NCBI RefSeq assembly: GCF_021556475.1
Contig: NZ_JAKGBZ010000032.1
Span: 1-41,854, forward strand
Direction: 5' to 3'
Origin: Acidiphilium iwatense
GTDB lineage: Bacteria > Pseudomonadota > Alphaproteobacteria > Acetobacterales > Acetobacteraceae
Length of the DNA: 41,854 bases
Positions 7,498 through 15,443 of this stretch are shown here, piece by piece (position 1 is the first letter of the stretch; every line of letters starts with the position of its first letter). The translations under genes and the position numbers were made by a program. Under the pieces are notes generated by a model. It made no database searches. It saw nothing but the letters and a program-made list of their open reading frames with translations, and had not been told where the DNA came from.

Positions 7498-9030
7498 ATG
7501 ACAGTCTTCGTCGCACGACGCCGGCCGCAGCGCATCGCGGCCCTCTCCGCCGTGCTGCTCGCCGGAACCGCGCTTGCCGCCGTTTCGCTGCGTCCGGCTC
7601 TCGCCGGCGATCAGTCGCTCAACGCGACCGCCAAAGTCCAGCAAGATTTCAAGCCGATTCCGAGCTTCGCGCCGCTGGTCAAGGACGTGAAGCCGGCGGT
7701 GGTGTCGGTCACGGTGCATCTCAAGGTGCAGAACGCGGTCAACGCCCAGGGCCAGATGCAGGGGCCTCAGGGCATGCCCTTCCCGTTCCCGTTTCCGTTT
7801 CCGAATCCCCAACAGCAGCAGGCGGTCGAGGCCAAGGGTTCGGGCTTCTTCATCAGCCCGAAAGGCTATCTCGTCACCAACAACCACGTGGTCAAACACG
7901 CCAAATCGGTGTTCGTCACCCTGTCGGACGGTGAGCGTCTGCCGGCCAAGGTGGTCGGCACCGACCCCAATACCGATCTCGCGGTACTGAAGGTGACGCG
8001 GGCGAAGCCGTTCCCCTATCTCGAACTCGGCGATTCGGCGAAAGTCGTGCCCGGCCAATGGGTAATCGCGATCGGCAACCCGTTCGGCCTCGCCGAAACC
8101 GTGACGACCGGCGTGGTCTCCGCACTCGGCCGCGATATCGGCGATGGCGAGTACGACAGCTTCATCCAGGTCGACGCGCCGATCAACGAGGGCAATTCCG
8201 GCGGCCCCCTGCTGAACCAGAAGGGCGAGGTAATCGGGGTGAATACCGCGATCCTGACGCCGACCGGCGGCTCGGTCGGCATCGGCTTCTCGATCCCGTC
8301 CGACATGGTCAAGCGCATCACGGCCGACCTGATCAAGAGCGGTCATGTCACCCGCGGCTTCATCGGCGTTCAGGTGCAGCTCATCAGCCCGGAAATGGCG
8401 CAGGCGATGGGCATCAAGACCAAGGACGGCAAGGCAAAGGGCGCGCTGATCGCCGCGACCGAGCCGAACAGCCCGGCGGCGAAGGCGGGAATCAAGCCCG
8501 GCGACGTGATCACCAAGGTCGACGGCAAGGCCGTGACCGATCCGCGCGATCTCGCTCTCGCGATTTCCGACATCAAGCCGGGCAATACCGCGCATGTCAG
8601 CTATCTGCGCGACGGCAAGCCGCACGACGTCACCATCACGGTCGAGAAAATGCCGGCCAACGCTCAGGCGGCGTTCAATCAGGGCGGCAATAACAGCACC
8701 AGCAGCACGGTGGCGAAGAAGCCGGAACTCGGCCTGACCCTGGCGCCGCTGACCGAGACCGACCGCCAGCAGCTCAACATGCCGATGAGCAGCACCGGCG
8801 CCCTGGTCGCGCATGTCACGCCGAACTCCCCGGCGGACGAGGCCGGGCTGCGCTCGGGCGACGTGATCGTCGGCGTCGGCAGCTCCGCGATCGCCAATCC
8901 GAACCAGGCGGTCGATGCGATCCACAAGGCCGAGACACAAAAGGCCAAGGCGATCGCGCTCCGGGTGATGCGCGGCAATCAGGCGATCTTCGTCGCGGTG
9001 CCGCTGCCCAAGCCGGGCGCCAAAAAATAA
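7498..9030 (+). CDS. Periplasmic serine protease of the DegP/HtrA family
   Basis: This is a trypsin-like protease and chaperone that degrades misfolded envelope proteins. The 510-aa precursor has a signal peptide cut after about PALAG (residue 37). A proline/phenylalanine/glutamine-rich insert (about 94-109, PFPFPFPFPNPQQQQ) sits in the region of the DegP LA loop. The catalytic triad is His130 (TNNHVV), Asp160 (NTDLAVLKV) and Ser234 (EGNSGGPL). Two PDZ domains follow (about 280-365 and 405-500). Two PDZ domains and the length fit DegP/MucD/Do-like proteins. A hairpin about 75 bases after the stop probably ends the transcript. Confidence 0.95.
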   Translation: MTVFVARRRPQRIAALSAVLLAGTALAAVSLRPALAGDQSLNATAKVQQDFKPIPSFAPLVKDVKPAVVSVTVHLKVQNAVNAQGQMQGPQGMPFPFPFPFPNPQQQQAVEAKGSGFFISPKGYLVTNNHVVKHAKSVFVTLSDGERLPAKVVGTDPNTDLAVLKVTRAKPFPYLELGDSAKVVPGQWVIAIGNPFGLAETVTTGVVSALGRDIGDGEYDSFIQVDAPINEGNSGGPLLNQKGEVIGVNTAILTPTGGSVGIGFSIPSDMVKRITADLIKSGHVTRGFIGVQVQLISPEMAQAMGIKTKDGKAKGALIAATEPNSPAAKAGIKPGDVITKVDGKAVTDPRDLALAISDIKPGNTAHVSYLRDGKPHDVTITVEKMPANAQAAFNQGGNNSTSSTVAKKPELGLTLAPLTETDRQQLNMPMSSTGALVAHVTPNSPADEAGLRSGDVIVGVGSSAIANPNQAVDAIHKAETQKAKAIALRVMRGNQAIFVAVPLPKPGAKK

Positions 9031-9104
9031 TTTTTTATTTTGGCGAAAATTGAAAAAACTTTCTCTATAACGCGGCTAAAAACGCCTTATTGTGCCAAAA
9101 TTTT

Positions 9105-9126
9105 CCCCGGCTCTTGCGAGCCGGGG
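9105..9126 (+). terminator. Hairpin between the DegP gene and cysD, likely terminator
   Basis: CCCCGGCTC (9105-9113), loop TTGC, GAGCCGGGG (9118-9126): a perfect 9-bp GC-rich stem followed by ACATTTCTGTTTTC. It would end the protease transcript. Because it also lies 80 bases before cysD it could serve as an attenuator-like leader stem. An AT-rich stretch just upstream (9021-9070) contains a TATAAC box that may be the cysD promoter, in which case the hairpin is in the cysD leader. Confidence 0.5.
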
Positions 9127-9203
9127 ACATTTCTGTTTTCACGGCGTGGCTGTCGCCGCCTGTCGCGGCGCCATTGGGTACACACCCTAATCGCGGGATT
9201 GCC

Positions 9204-10145
9204 ATGAATTTGCTCGCCGACTCCAGGACTGAAGCCGGAATTGCCGGCGAGAGCGCCGATCTTGCCGCCCTCGAAGCCGAGAGCATCGAAATCATCCGCG
9301 AGGCGGTCGCGGGATTCCGCAATCCGGTGATGCTCTATTCGATCGGCAAGGACTCATCGGTCATGCTGCATCTGGCGATGAAGGCGTTCTACCCCGCCAA
9401 GCCGCCCTTCAGCCTGCTGCATGTCGATACCGGCTGGAAATTCCGCGAAATGATCGCGTTCCGCGACGCGACGGTAAAGCGCCTCGGCCTCGAACTGATC
9501 GTGCGCACCAACGGCGAGGCGGCGGCGCGCGGAGTTGACCCGTTCAACTATTCCGCCTCGACCTATACTCAGATCATGAAGACCGAGCCGCTGAAATCGG
9601 CGCTCGACGATCTGAAATTCGACGCGGCGTTCGGCGGCGCACGCCGCGACGAGGAAAAATCCCGCGCCAAGGAGCGGATTTTCTCGGTGCGCAGCGCGCA
9701 TCATGGCTGGGACCCGAAAGCGCAGCGGCCGGAACTCTGGACCTTGTTCAACACGCGCCTCGCCCCCGGCCAGACCATGCGGGTGTTTCCGCTGTCGAAC
9801 TGGACCGAGGCCGATGTGTGGAATTACATCGCGAGAGAGAACATCCCGGTGGTGCCGCTCTATTTCGCGAAACCGCGCCCGGTGGTGGAGCGCGGCGGCC
9901 AGCTCATCATGGCGGATGACGACCGCCTGCTGCTCCTGCCCGGCGAGGTGCCGCAGCTCCGCACCGTGCGGTTCCGCACCCTCGGCTGCTACCCGCTGAC
10001 CGCCGCGATCGAATCGGACGCCGAAACCCTCGGCGCGGTGCTCGCCGAGATGCGCGCCTCGCGCCTGTCCGAACGCCAGGGCCGGCTGATCGACCATGAC
10101 GATTCGGCGGCGATGGAAAAGAAGAAGCGGGAGGGTTACTTCTGA
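9204..10145 (+). CDS. cysD: Sulfate adenylyltransferase subunit 2
   Basis: CysD is the catalytic half of ATP sulfurylase, making adenosine 5'-phosphosulfate from ATP and sulfate in the cytosol. The 313-aa product has the PP-loop-like motif [18 protein letters not shown] from residue 45, then [13 protein letters not shown] and [19 protein letters not shown], all typical of CysD. It ends in the family C-terminus [10 protein letters not shown]. The ATG at 9204 gives the usual length; an upstream in-frame ATG at 9090 would read through the hairpin. The stop overlaps the start of cysNC by one base (TGATG), so the pair is translationally coupled. Confidence 0.97.
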   Translation: MNLLADSRTEAGIAGESADLAALEAESIEIIREAVAGFRNPVMLYSIGKDSSVMLHLAMKAFYPAKPPFSLLHVDTGWKFREMIAFRDATVKRLGLELIVRTNGEAAARGVDPFNYSASTYTQIMKTEPLKSALDDLKFDAAFGGARRDEEKSRAKERIFSVRSAHHGWDPKAQRPELWTLFNTRLAPGQTMRVFPLSNWTEADVWNYIARENIPVVPLYFAKPRPVVERGGQLIMADDDRLLLLPGEVPQLRTVRFRTLGCYPLTAAIESDAETLGAVLAEMRASRLSERQGRLIDHDDSAAMEKKKREGYF

Positions 10146-12025
10146 TGAACGACATGCGCCTCCCGCCCGCCCAACCTGGGTCCGCCCGCTCGCTGCTGCG
10201 CCTGCTGACCTGCGGCTCGGTCGATGACGGCAAATCGACGCTGATCGGCCGGCTGCTGTTCGATACCGACAACATCCCCGACGATCAGCGTGCGGCGCTC
10301 GAACGCGACTCGAAAAAATTCGGCACCGACGGCGCCAATATCGACTTTTCTCTCCTGGTCGATGGGCTGGAGGCCGAGCGCGAGCAGGGCATCACCATCG
10401 ATGTCGCCTATCGGTTCATGGCCACACCGCGCCGCAAATTCATCATCGCCGACACGCCCGGCCACGAGCAATATACCCGCAACATGGCGACCGGCGCCTC
10501 CACCGCGCAACTCGCGATCCTGCTGGTCGACGCCAGCCAGGGGCTGCTGACCCAGACCCGCCGCCACGCCTTCATCGCCGATCTTTTGGGCATCCGTCAC
10601 GTGGTTCTGGCGGTGAACAAGATCGACCTGATCGGCTTCGATCAGGCGCGGTTCGAAGCGATCGCGCGCGACTTCGCGAGCCTCGCCGAGCAATTCCATT
10701 TCGAGACGATCGCCCCGATCCCGCTCTCCGCCCGGCACGGCGATAATGTGGTACATCGCAGCGCGCGCATGGGCTGGTATGACGGCCCGACGCTGCTCGA
10801 GCATCTCGAACGCATCGAGCCGGGCATCGCGGCATCCGGGCCGTTCCGCCTGCCGGTGCAATGGGTCAACCGGCCGGATGCCTCGTTCCGCGGCTATGCC
10901 GGCACCATCGCGGGCGGCGCGATCAGCACGGGCGATCCGGTCATTGTCGCGGCGTCGGGCCGGACGAGCCGCGTCGCCCGCATCGTCACCGCCGATGGCG
11001 ACCGCGCGGCCGCGCGCGCCGGCGATGCGGTGACGCTGACCCTGGACGACGAGATCGACATCTCGCGCGGCGATCTGCTCGCCGCCCCCGAGGCACGGCC
11101 CGAGGTCGCCGACCAGTTCGCCGCCGATATCGTCTGGATGGCCGAGGCGCCGCTGCTGCCGGGCCGGCCCTATGTGGTGCGGATCGGCACCGCGACGGTC
11201 TCGGGCGTCGTGTCGAAAATCAAGCACAAGGTCAACGTCAACAATTTCGACCATCTTGCCGCCGACAGCCTGGCGCTGAACGAGGTCGCCGCAGTGAACA
11301 TGGCGCTGTCGGTCCCGGTCGCCTTCGACCCCTATACCGGCAACCGCCGCACCGGCGGCTTTATCCTGATCGACCGGCTGACCAACGCAACGGTCGCCGC
11401 CGGCATGGTGCGCCATCCGCTGGGCCGCGCGACCAACATCCACCGTCAGGCGCTGACCATCGACCGCGCCGCGCGCGAGGCGCGCAACCGGCACCGCCCG
11501 GCGATTCTCTGGTTCACCGGGCTGTCGGGCGCCGGCAAATCGACCATCGCCAATCTGGTCGAGGCCAAGCTGCATCTGCTCGGCGCGCACACCTATCTGC
11601 TCGACGGCGACAATGTCCGCCACGGGCTGAACCGCGATCTCGGCTTCACCGACGCCGATCGGGTGGAGAACATCCGCCGGGTCGCCGAGGTGGCGAAACT
11701 GTTCGCCGATGCCGGGCTGATCGTTCTGGTCAGTTTCATCTCGCCGTTCCGGGCGGAGCGGCGGATGGCGCGCGAACTGGTCGAACCCGGCCTGTTCCAC
11801 GAGGTGTTCGTCGATACGCCGATCGAAATCTGCCGTCAGCGCGATCCGAAGGGTTTGTATCGCAAGGCCGATGCCGGGCAGATTCGCAATTTCACCGGAA
11901 TCGACAGCCCGTATGAACCGCCCGAGGCGCCGGAATTCCATCTCCGCACCGAAACCGGCACGCCCGAGGCGCTGGCCGACGCGATGATCGCCGCCCTGCG
12001 CGATGCGCTGGGGTTTGCGGAGTAG
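10145..12025 (+). CDS. cysNC: Bifunctional sulfate adenylyltransferase subunit 1 / APS kinase
   Basis: This 626-aa fusion pairs the GTPase subunit of ATP sulfurylase with APS kinase, so one chain helps make APS and then phosphorylates it to PAPS. The N-terminal part is EF-Tu-like: GSVDDGKST at 24-32, DTPGHE from residue 103, NKID at 158-161. The APS kinase domain begins near residue 450, with Walker [10 protein letters not shown] from residue 459 and the family segment [16 protein letters not shown]. CysN-CysC fusions (NodQ type) are common in alphaproteobacteria. It is coupled to cysD. No cysH, cysI or sulfate uptake gene is adjacent. Confidence 0.96.
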   Translation: MNDMRLPPAQPGSARSLLRLLTCGSVDDGKSTLIGRLLFDTDNIPDDQRAALERDSKKFGTDGANIDFSLLVDGLEAEREQGITIDVAYRFMATPRRKFIIADTPGHEQYTRNMATGASTAQLAILLVDASQGLLTQTRRHAFIADLLGIRHVVLAVNKIDLIGFDQARFEAIARDFASLAEQFHFETIAPIPLSARHGDNVVHRSARMGWYDGPTLLEHLERIEPGIAASGPFRLPVQWVNRPDASFRGYAGTIAGGAISTGDPVIVAASGRTSRVARIVTADGDRAAARAGDAVTLTLDDEIDISRGDLLAAPEARPEVADQFAADIVWMAEAPLLPGRPYVVRIGTATVSGVVSKIKHKVNVNNFDHLAADSLALNEVAAVNMALSVPVAFDPYTGNRRTGGFILIDRLTNATVAAGMVRHPLGRATNIHRQALTIDRAAREARNRHRPAILWFTGLSGAGKSTIANLVEAKLHLLGAHTYLLDGDNVRHGLNRDLGFTDADRVENIRRVAEVAKLFADAGLIVLVSFISPFRAERRMARELVEPGLFHEVFVDTPIEICRQRDPKGLYRKADAGQIRNFTGIDSPYEPPEAPEFHLRTETGTPEALADAMIAALRDALGFAE

Positions 12026-12050
12026 TCCGGGGGGACGGAAGCCTCCGACG

Positions 12051-12059
12051 AGTAGCACC
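12051..12059. repeat. Left 9-bp inverted repeat bordering the restriction-modification module
   Basis: AGTAGCACC here is the exact reverse complement of GGTGCTACT at 14833-14841. The two copies bracket the AT-richer two-gene module. They are short, so chance cannot be excluded. Confidence 0.3.
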
Positions 12060-12078
12060 CAGGCAGCATGTCGGCCAT

Positions 12079-12936
12079 TTAGGCAACCGCCAGAAGGTCT
12101 GGCTGATCGTTACCCGATGCACGCCCCTTGCGCTGTGGTACATCGAACGTAAGGGCAGGAAGGTTTTCCCGAAGTCGCTCGATCATATCAAGGGAGAAGT
12201 CCGATTCAGCCGGCTGCTGGTGTTGAACCTGCGCGGCAATCTGCTCCGCGAGACGTGCGAGCGTATCATTCCAACGATCATTAGCGAGCCTTATGGCTTC
12301 GGATCGTTCACGAAATGCCCGCATCACCTCGTCGGCAATCGCATCCTGTTCTACCTGCCCGACCATCGGCACGAGTGTTTTCCGTACATCATCGTCGAGG
12401 ATCGCCGGATAGCTTGAGCCCGTACTCCACTTCCTAAATTGCTCCAATGTACTTGGCAGTCGGAGAGCGAAGTACAGATAGTACGGATTGATACCTGGCT
12501 TCGGCCGGATAACGGTGAAGGCGGTTGATGCGATCTGATTGTGCAATTCGACAGGAACAACCGCTATTGCCCCTCGCGTCGGTCTGCATGTCGAGACGAT
12601 GATGTCGAAGGCGCTCACAACTTTTCGTGCCCGCGAGGGCGCTTCCTCGCCGAGCAGTTCCTGCGGAGAAACAATGGAGCCCGTCGTAACATCGACGCTC
12701 GCGATATCTATGTATTGGAACATCATTTCTGGATTCGAAGTTGGATCGCGTTTCTCAATCGCTACGTCCGCAAGCGTATCGACCCGGCGCAACGCATCCT
12801 TTCGAAATTGTCGAATGCCCTCTGAAGGAAGATGAAAATCGATGTCCCAGCGTCCCGCAGCCTTGAGCGCGTCTCGCGCAAGCTTCACCACCTTCATATC
12901 ACCAACCCACATGATCGCGGAATGCAGCAGCCGCAT
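12079..12936 (-). CDS. Half-size DNA specificity subunit (HsdS-like) of a restriction-modification system
   Basis: This 285-aa protein resembles one repeat of a type I specificity subunit: a single target-recognition domain (about residues 45-190, with FQYIDIASVDVTTG, RPKPGINPYYLYFALRLPS and TGSSYPAILDDDV) followed by a helical, coiled-coil-prone segment with FRERSEAIRLANDRWNDTLARL. Full HsdS proteins have two such repeats, so this one probably works as a dimer or as the S subunit of a BcgI-like enzyme. It should determine which DNA sequence the neighbouring nuclease-methylase acts on. Its start overlaps the end of that gene by 38 bases. Starts at 12912 and 12897 (the latter after GGTGAT) are alternatives. 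Base composition is more AT-rich than the flanks. Confidence 0.8.
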   Translation of the reverse strand: MRLLHSAIMWVGDMKVVKLARDALKAAGRWDIDFHLPSEGIRQFRKDALRRVDTLADVAIEKRDPTSNPEMMFQYIDIASVDVTTGSIVSPQELLGEEAPSRARKVVSAFDIIVSTCRPTRGAIAVVPVELHNQIASTAFTVIRPKPGINPYYLYFALRLPSTLEQFRKWSTGSSYPAILDDDVRKTLVPMVGQVEQDAIADEVMRAFRERSEAIRLANDRWNDTLARLAEQIAAQVQHQQPAESDFSLDMIERLRENLPALTFDVPQRKGRASGNDQPDLLAVA

Positions 12937-14731
12937 CCGCTATTTCTGTTCCAGATTTTGCCCGCCCGGTGGCGTCGTACCCGAGGTTCTCCACTTCGCA
13001 CAGGAAGACATCCTCCTCTCGCTCGGCATCTCCCACGCGACGCTTCTCGAGGATGCACAGGCATGTTTTTACCATCGCACCGTACGGGGTGAAAGCATCT
13101 TCGGGAAAGAAGAAAATGCCTCTTAAATGCGCACATCCGTACAACCAGTCACGTACAAATGATCCGCTTTTCCCTTTCGTAAGGTGTTCAGGTAGAACGA
13201 TGGCAAGCCTACCACCCGGCTTTAAGAACTGGATACTGCGCTCCAAGCCAAGAACTTCTAGCGGAAGAGACTTCTTCTTGTGCCCAAGGTCAAAGCGACC
13301 TAGCATGGCCAAAGTTTCTTGTTTCATAATGCTACCAAACGGCGGGTTTGTTAGTACTACGTCAAATACCGCCGGCTCGCCGTTACCCAACGCTGTTATA
13401 TCGGGGTAGTTGTCGAAACTAAGTAGCGCATCTTGGTTGCGGATGTTTGTATGGCCGTCGTCGTTCAAAAGCATATCCGTCATGGCGATCCGTACCATCC
13501 GGTCGGATTTCTCAATGCCATGTAAATGAAAGAACTTGAATTCGTGAATCGCGTGAGCAGTGAGCGTTGCTCCCTGATTTGCCATCACGTATTGCAAGGC
13601 CTTAGTAAGAAAATGGCCCGATCCACAAAACGGATCAAGAATCAATTCATCTGCGCGCGGTTTTATCGCATCGACAGCGAGCATAACAATTGGATCAGGC
13701 GTAAAGTATTGGCCCATACCAGCCCGGATGGCAGGGCCTAGAACGCGCTGAAATGCACGGCCTTTGATATCTGCCGCACTATCAATTAGCGAAAACTCCT
13801 GAAGCCGATCGACAATATTGTACAACGCCGTATCGCTCAGCCTAATCTGAGTCTTGAAGACGCCACGCGACCGCTCATATCCCGGAATTCTTTGTGAATA
13901 TACCTCAAGATCGGTATTCCGAGCTTCCTCGTAGAGGATGCGGATATTAGAGGCAACCTCCGACGCGTTACTTGCGCCGTACGTTTGAAAGCAAAATGGC
14001 GTTCCTACGGCTTGCTTTGTCGTATGCCGCTCATCGTAAATCTTAGTGTAGAGAACCTTGCATATCTCATCTAACGCCTCATCTGCGTGTAGCCCATCAA
14101 TGTCTCGTGCTGTGCTGTGACATTCGAACAGCTTTCTCTCATACTCAGCCGAGATAGGTCGAAGTCCGGTGGTCCGGCCGGACCCGACCTCCGGCAACTC
14201 GCGAATGAATTGCACACGAACGGCAGCCTCAAGGCCGTAGGTGGGTAAGTCTGCGATGTATTCGAAGTCGTTTGGATCGATCTTTTTCCGAAGCGTGCGC
14301 ACGCGGTCGCCGTCGGTAACGAGCCCGATCGTAGCTGTGTGTGTCGAGGCAAGGTACGTCTCTAGCTGCCGTTCTGCCTCTATGAACTCGTCGTCAGTGG
14401 CCCCCCGCTTCTTCACCTCGACGTATAGAAACGTTCGACGAGTCGCATTCCGAATTGAGATATCAGCCTGTTTTTCCGTAGAGCCCATTTTGACGGGCTC
14501 CTCGATGATAAGCCTCTCGCCAAGCCAATCGCGAGGGTAGCCGTACTTGGAGATGAGGCTTTCAAGCGCCCATTGACGAATGAACTCCTCAATGACTCTC
14601 TCGGCACCGTCATAGGTGTTGTGTTGATGAAACCATAGGTCCGCGCGCCGGCGAGCGTCCGCAACATCGCCATGATTTGGGAAGAGCCAATCTGCGGGGG
14701 GAATGAGCCTAAAATTACCAATCAGTGCCAT
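12899..14731 (-). CDS. Fused restriction nuclease / N6-adenine DNA methyltransferase
   Basis: This 610-aa protein joins a nuclease-like N-terminus of the type I R-subunit N-terminal (HSDR_N) kind to an N6-adenine methylase. Seen in sequence: an Asp at 90 (QADISI), and E-V-K at 105-107 (YVEVKKRG), which form the D...ExK core of a PD-(D/E)XK nuclease. A helical linker follows, then QYFTP, motif I DPFCGSGHFL (from 366) and motif IV NPPF (462-465). No helicase domain is present and no hsdR is nearby. Fused RM plus a separate S resembles BcgI-type (type IIB/IIG) enzymes, whose A subunit is of similar size. The ATG at 14731 follows GGGAC; a TTG at 14743 would add four residues. Codon use is plainly more AT-rich than the neighbours, suggesting transfer. 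Confidence 0.85.
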   Translation of the reverse strand: MALIGNFRLIPPADWLFPNHGDVADARRRADLWFHQHNTYDGAERVIEEFIRQWALESLISKYGYPRDWLGERLIIEEPVKMGSTEKQADISIRNATRRTFLYVEVKKRGATDDEFIEAERQLETYLASTHTATIGLVTDGDRVRTLRKKIDPNDFEYIADLPTYGLEAAVRVQFIRELPEVGSGRTTGLRPISAEYERKLFECHSTARDIDGLHADEALDEICKVLYTKIYDERHTTKQAVGTPFCFQTYGASNASEVASNIRILYEEARNTDLEVYSQRIPGYERSRGVFKTQIRLSDTALYNIVDRLQEFSLIDSAADIKGRAFQRVLGPAIRAGMGQYFTPDPIVMLAVDAIKPRADELILDPFCGSGHFLTKALQYVMANQGATLTAHAIHEFKFFHLHGIEKSDRMVRIAMTDMLLNDDGHTNIRNQDALLSFDNYPDITALGNGEPAVFDVVLTNPPFGSIMKQETLAMLGRFDLGHKKKSLPLEVLGLERSIQFLKPGGRLAIVLPEHLTKGKSGSFVRDWLYGCAHLRGIFFFPEDAFTPYGAMVKTCLCILEKRRVGDAEREEDVFLCEVENLGYDATGRAKSGTEIADAAAAFRDHVGW

Positions 14732-14832
14732 CGAACGTCCCAAATTCTTAAACCGCGTCGCGGTGATCGGGTCCCTGATATGACATGAGAGGCGACGGGT
14801 ATAGGGTTTGTGCGGTCGCTACGTGCTACGCT

Positions 14833-14841
14833 GGTGCTACT
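14833..14841. repeat. Right 9-bp inverted repeat bordering the restriction-modification module
   Basis: GGTGCTACT, exact reverse complement of 12051-12059, about 100 bases upstream of the methylase gene start. See the left copy for the caveat. Confidence 0.3.
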
Positions 14842-14936
14842 TTTACCAGCTTCAAGGCCCAGCCGGCACGCCCCCCCCAACCGAAACGCTGCTGGGCGGA
14901 ATGGACGGTCGGCTCGGGGGATGATAGCAGCGGTCG

Positions 14937-15443
14937 ATGAGCGAAACGACCGGCAAGCCGTTTTCCCTGCGCGCCGCTCGGCAGGATGACGCCGCCGGGC
15001 TGTGCGCGATCCGCAACCTGCCCGGCGTGCGCTGGGGCACGCTGGCGCTGCCGTTCGGCCGCGTCGAAGCGAGCGAGGCCTATCTCGCCAAACTCGGCCC
15101 GAACAATCATTTTATCGTCGCCGAGGCCGAGGGCGCGCCGATCGGCTCGGCCAGCCTCGATCGCTACGCCGAGCGCCGCGCCCACGCGGCAGGACTCGGC
15201 ATGATGGTCGCCGATCCCTGGCAGGGCAGAGGCGTCGGCGCCGCGCTGCTCGGCGCGCTGACCGACCTCGCCGATAACTGGCTCGGCCTCAAGCGGATCG
15301 AACTCTGCGTGTTCGCCGATAACGGCCGCGCGATCGCGCTTTACGAAAAATTCGGCTTCGTCGAGGAAGGCCGGCAGCGCGCCTATGCATTGCGCGGGGG
15401 CCTGTTGGTCGATTCCCTGCTGATGGCCCGGCTGCGCGATTAG
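14937..15443 (+). CDS. GNAT family N-acetyltransferase, YhhY-like
   Basis: This 168-aa single-domain acetyltransferase starts with FSLRAARQDDAAGLCAIRNLPGVRWGTLALPF, resembling the amino-acid acetyltransferase YhhY group. It has the acetyl-CoA loop DPWQGRGVGAALLGAL and the C-terminal ADNGRAIALYEKFGFVEEG. The substrate is not known. The ATG at 14937 was chosen as the first in-frame start, about 95 bases after the right border repeat of the restriction module. The stop TAG touches the ATG of the following membrane protein gene, so the two are probably one transcript. Confidence 0.85.
   Translation: MSETTGKPFSLRAARQDDAAGLCAIRNLPGVRWGTLALPFGRVEASEAYLAKLGPNNHFIVAEAEGAPIGSASLDRYAERRAHAAGLGMMVADPWQGRGVGAALLGALTDLADNWLGLKRIELCVFADNGRAIALYEKFGFVEEGRQRAYALRGGLLVDSLLMARLRD

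Noticed and set aside
7384-8940. 518-aa minus-strand frame under the DegP gene
   Set aside because: The plus strand has a complete protease triad and PDZ domains; the antisense frame has none.
10136-12058. 640-aa open frame antisense to cysNC
   Set aside because: cysNC is secure on the plus strand; the antisense frame shows no family features.
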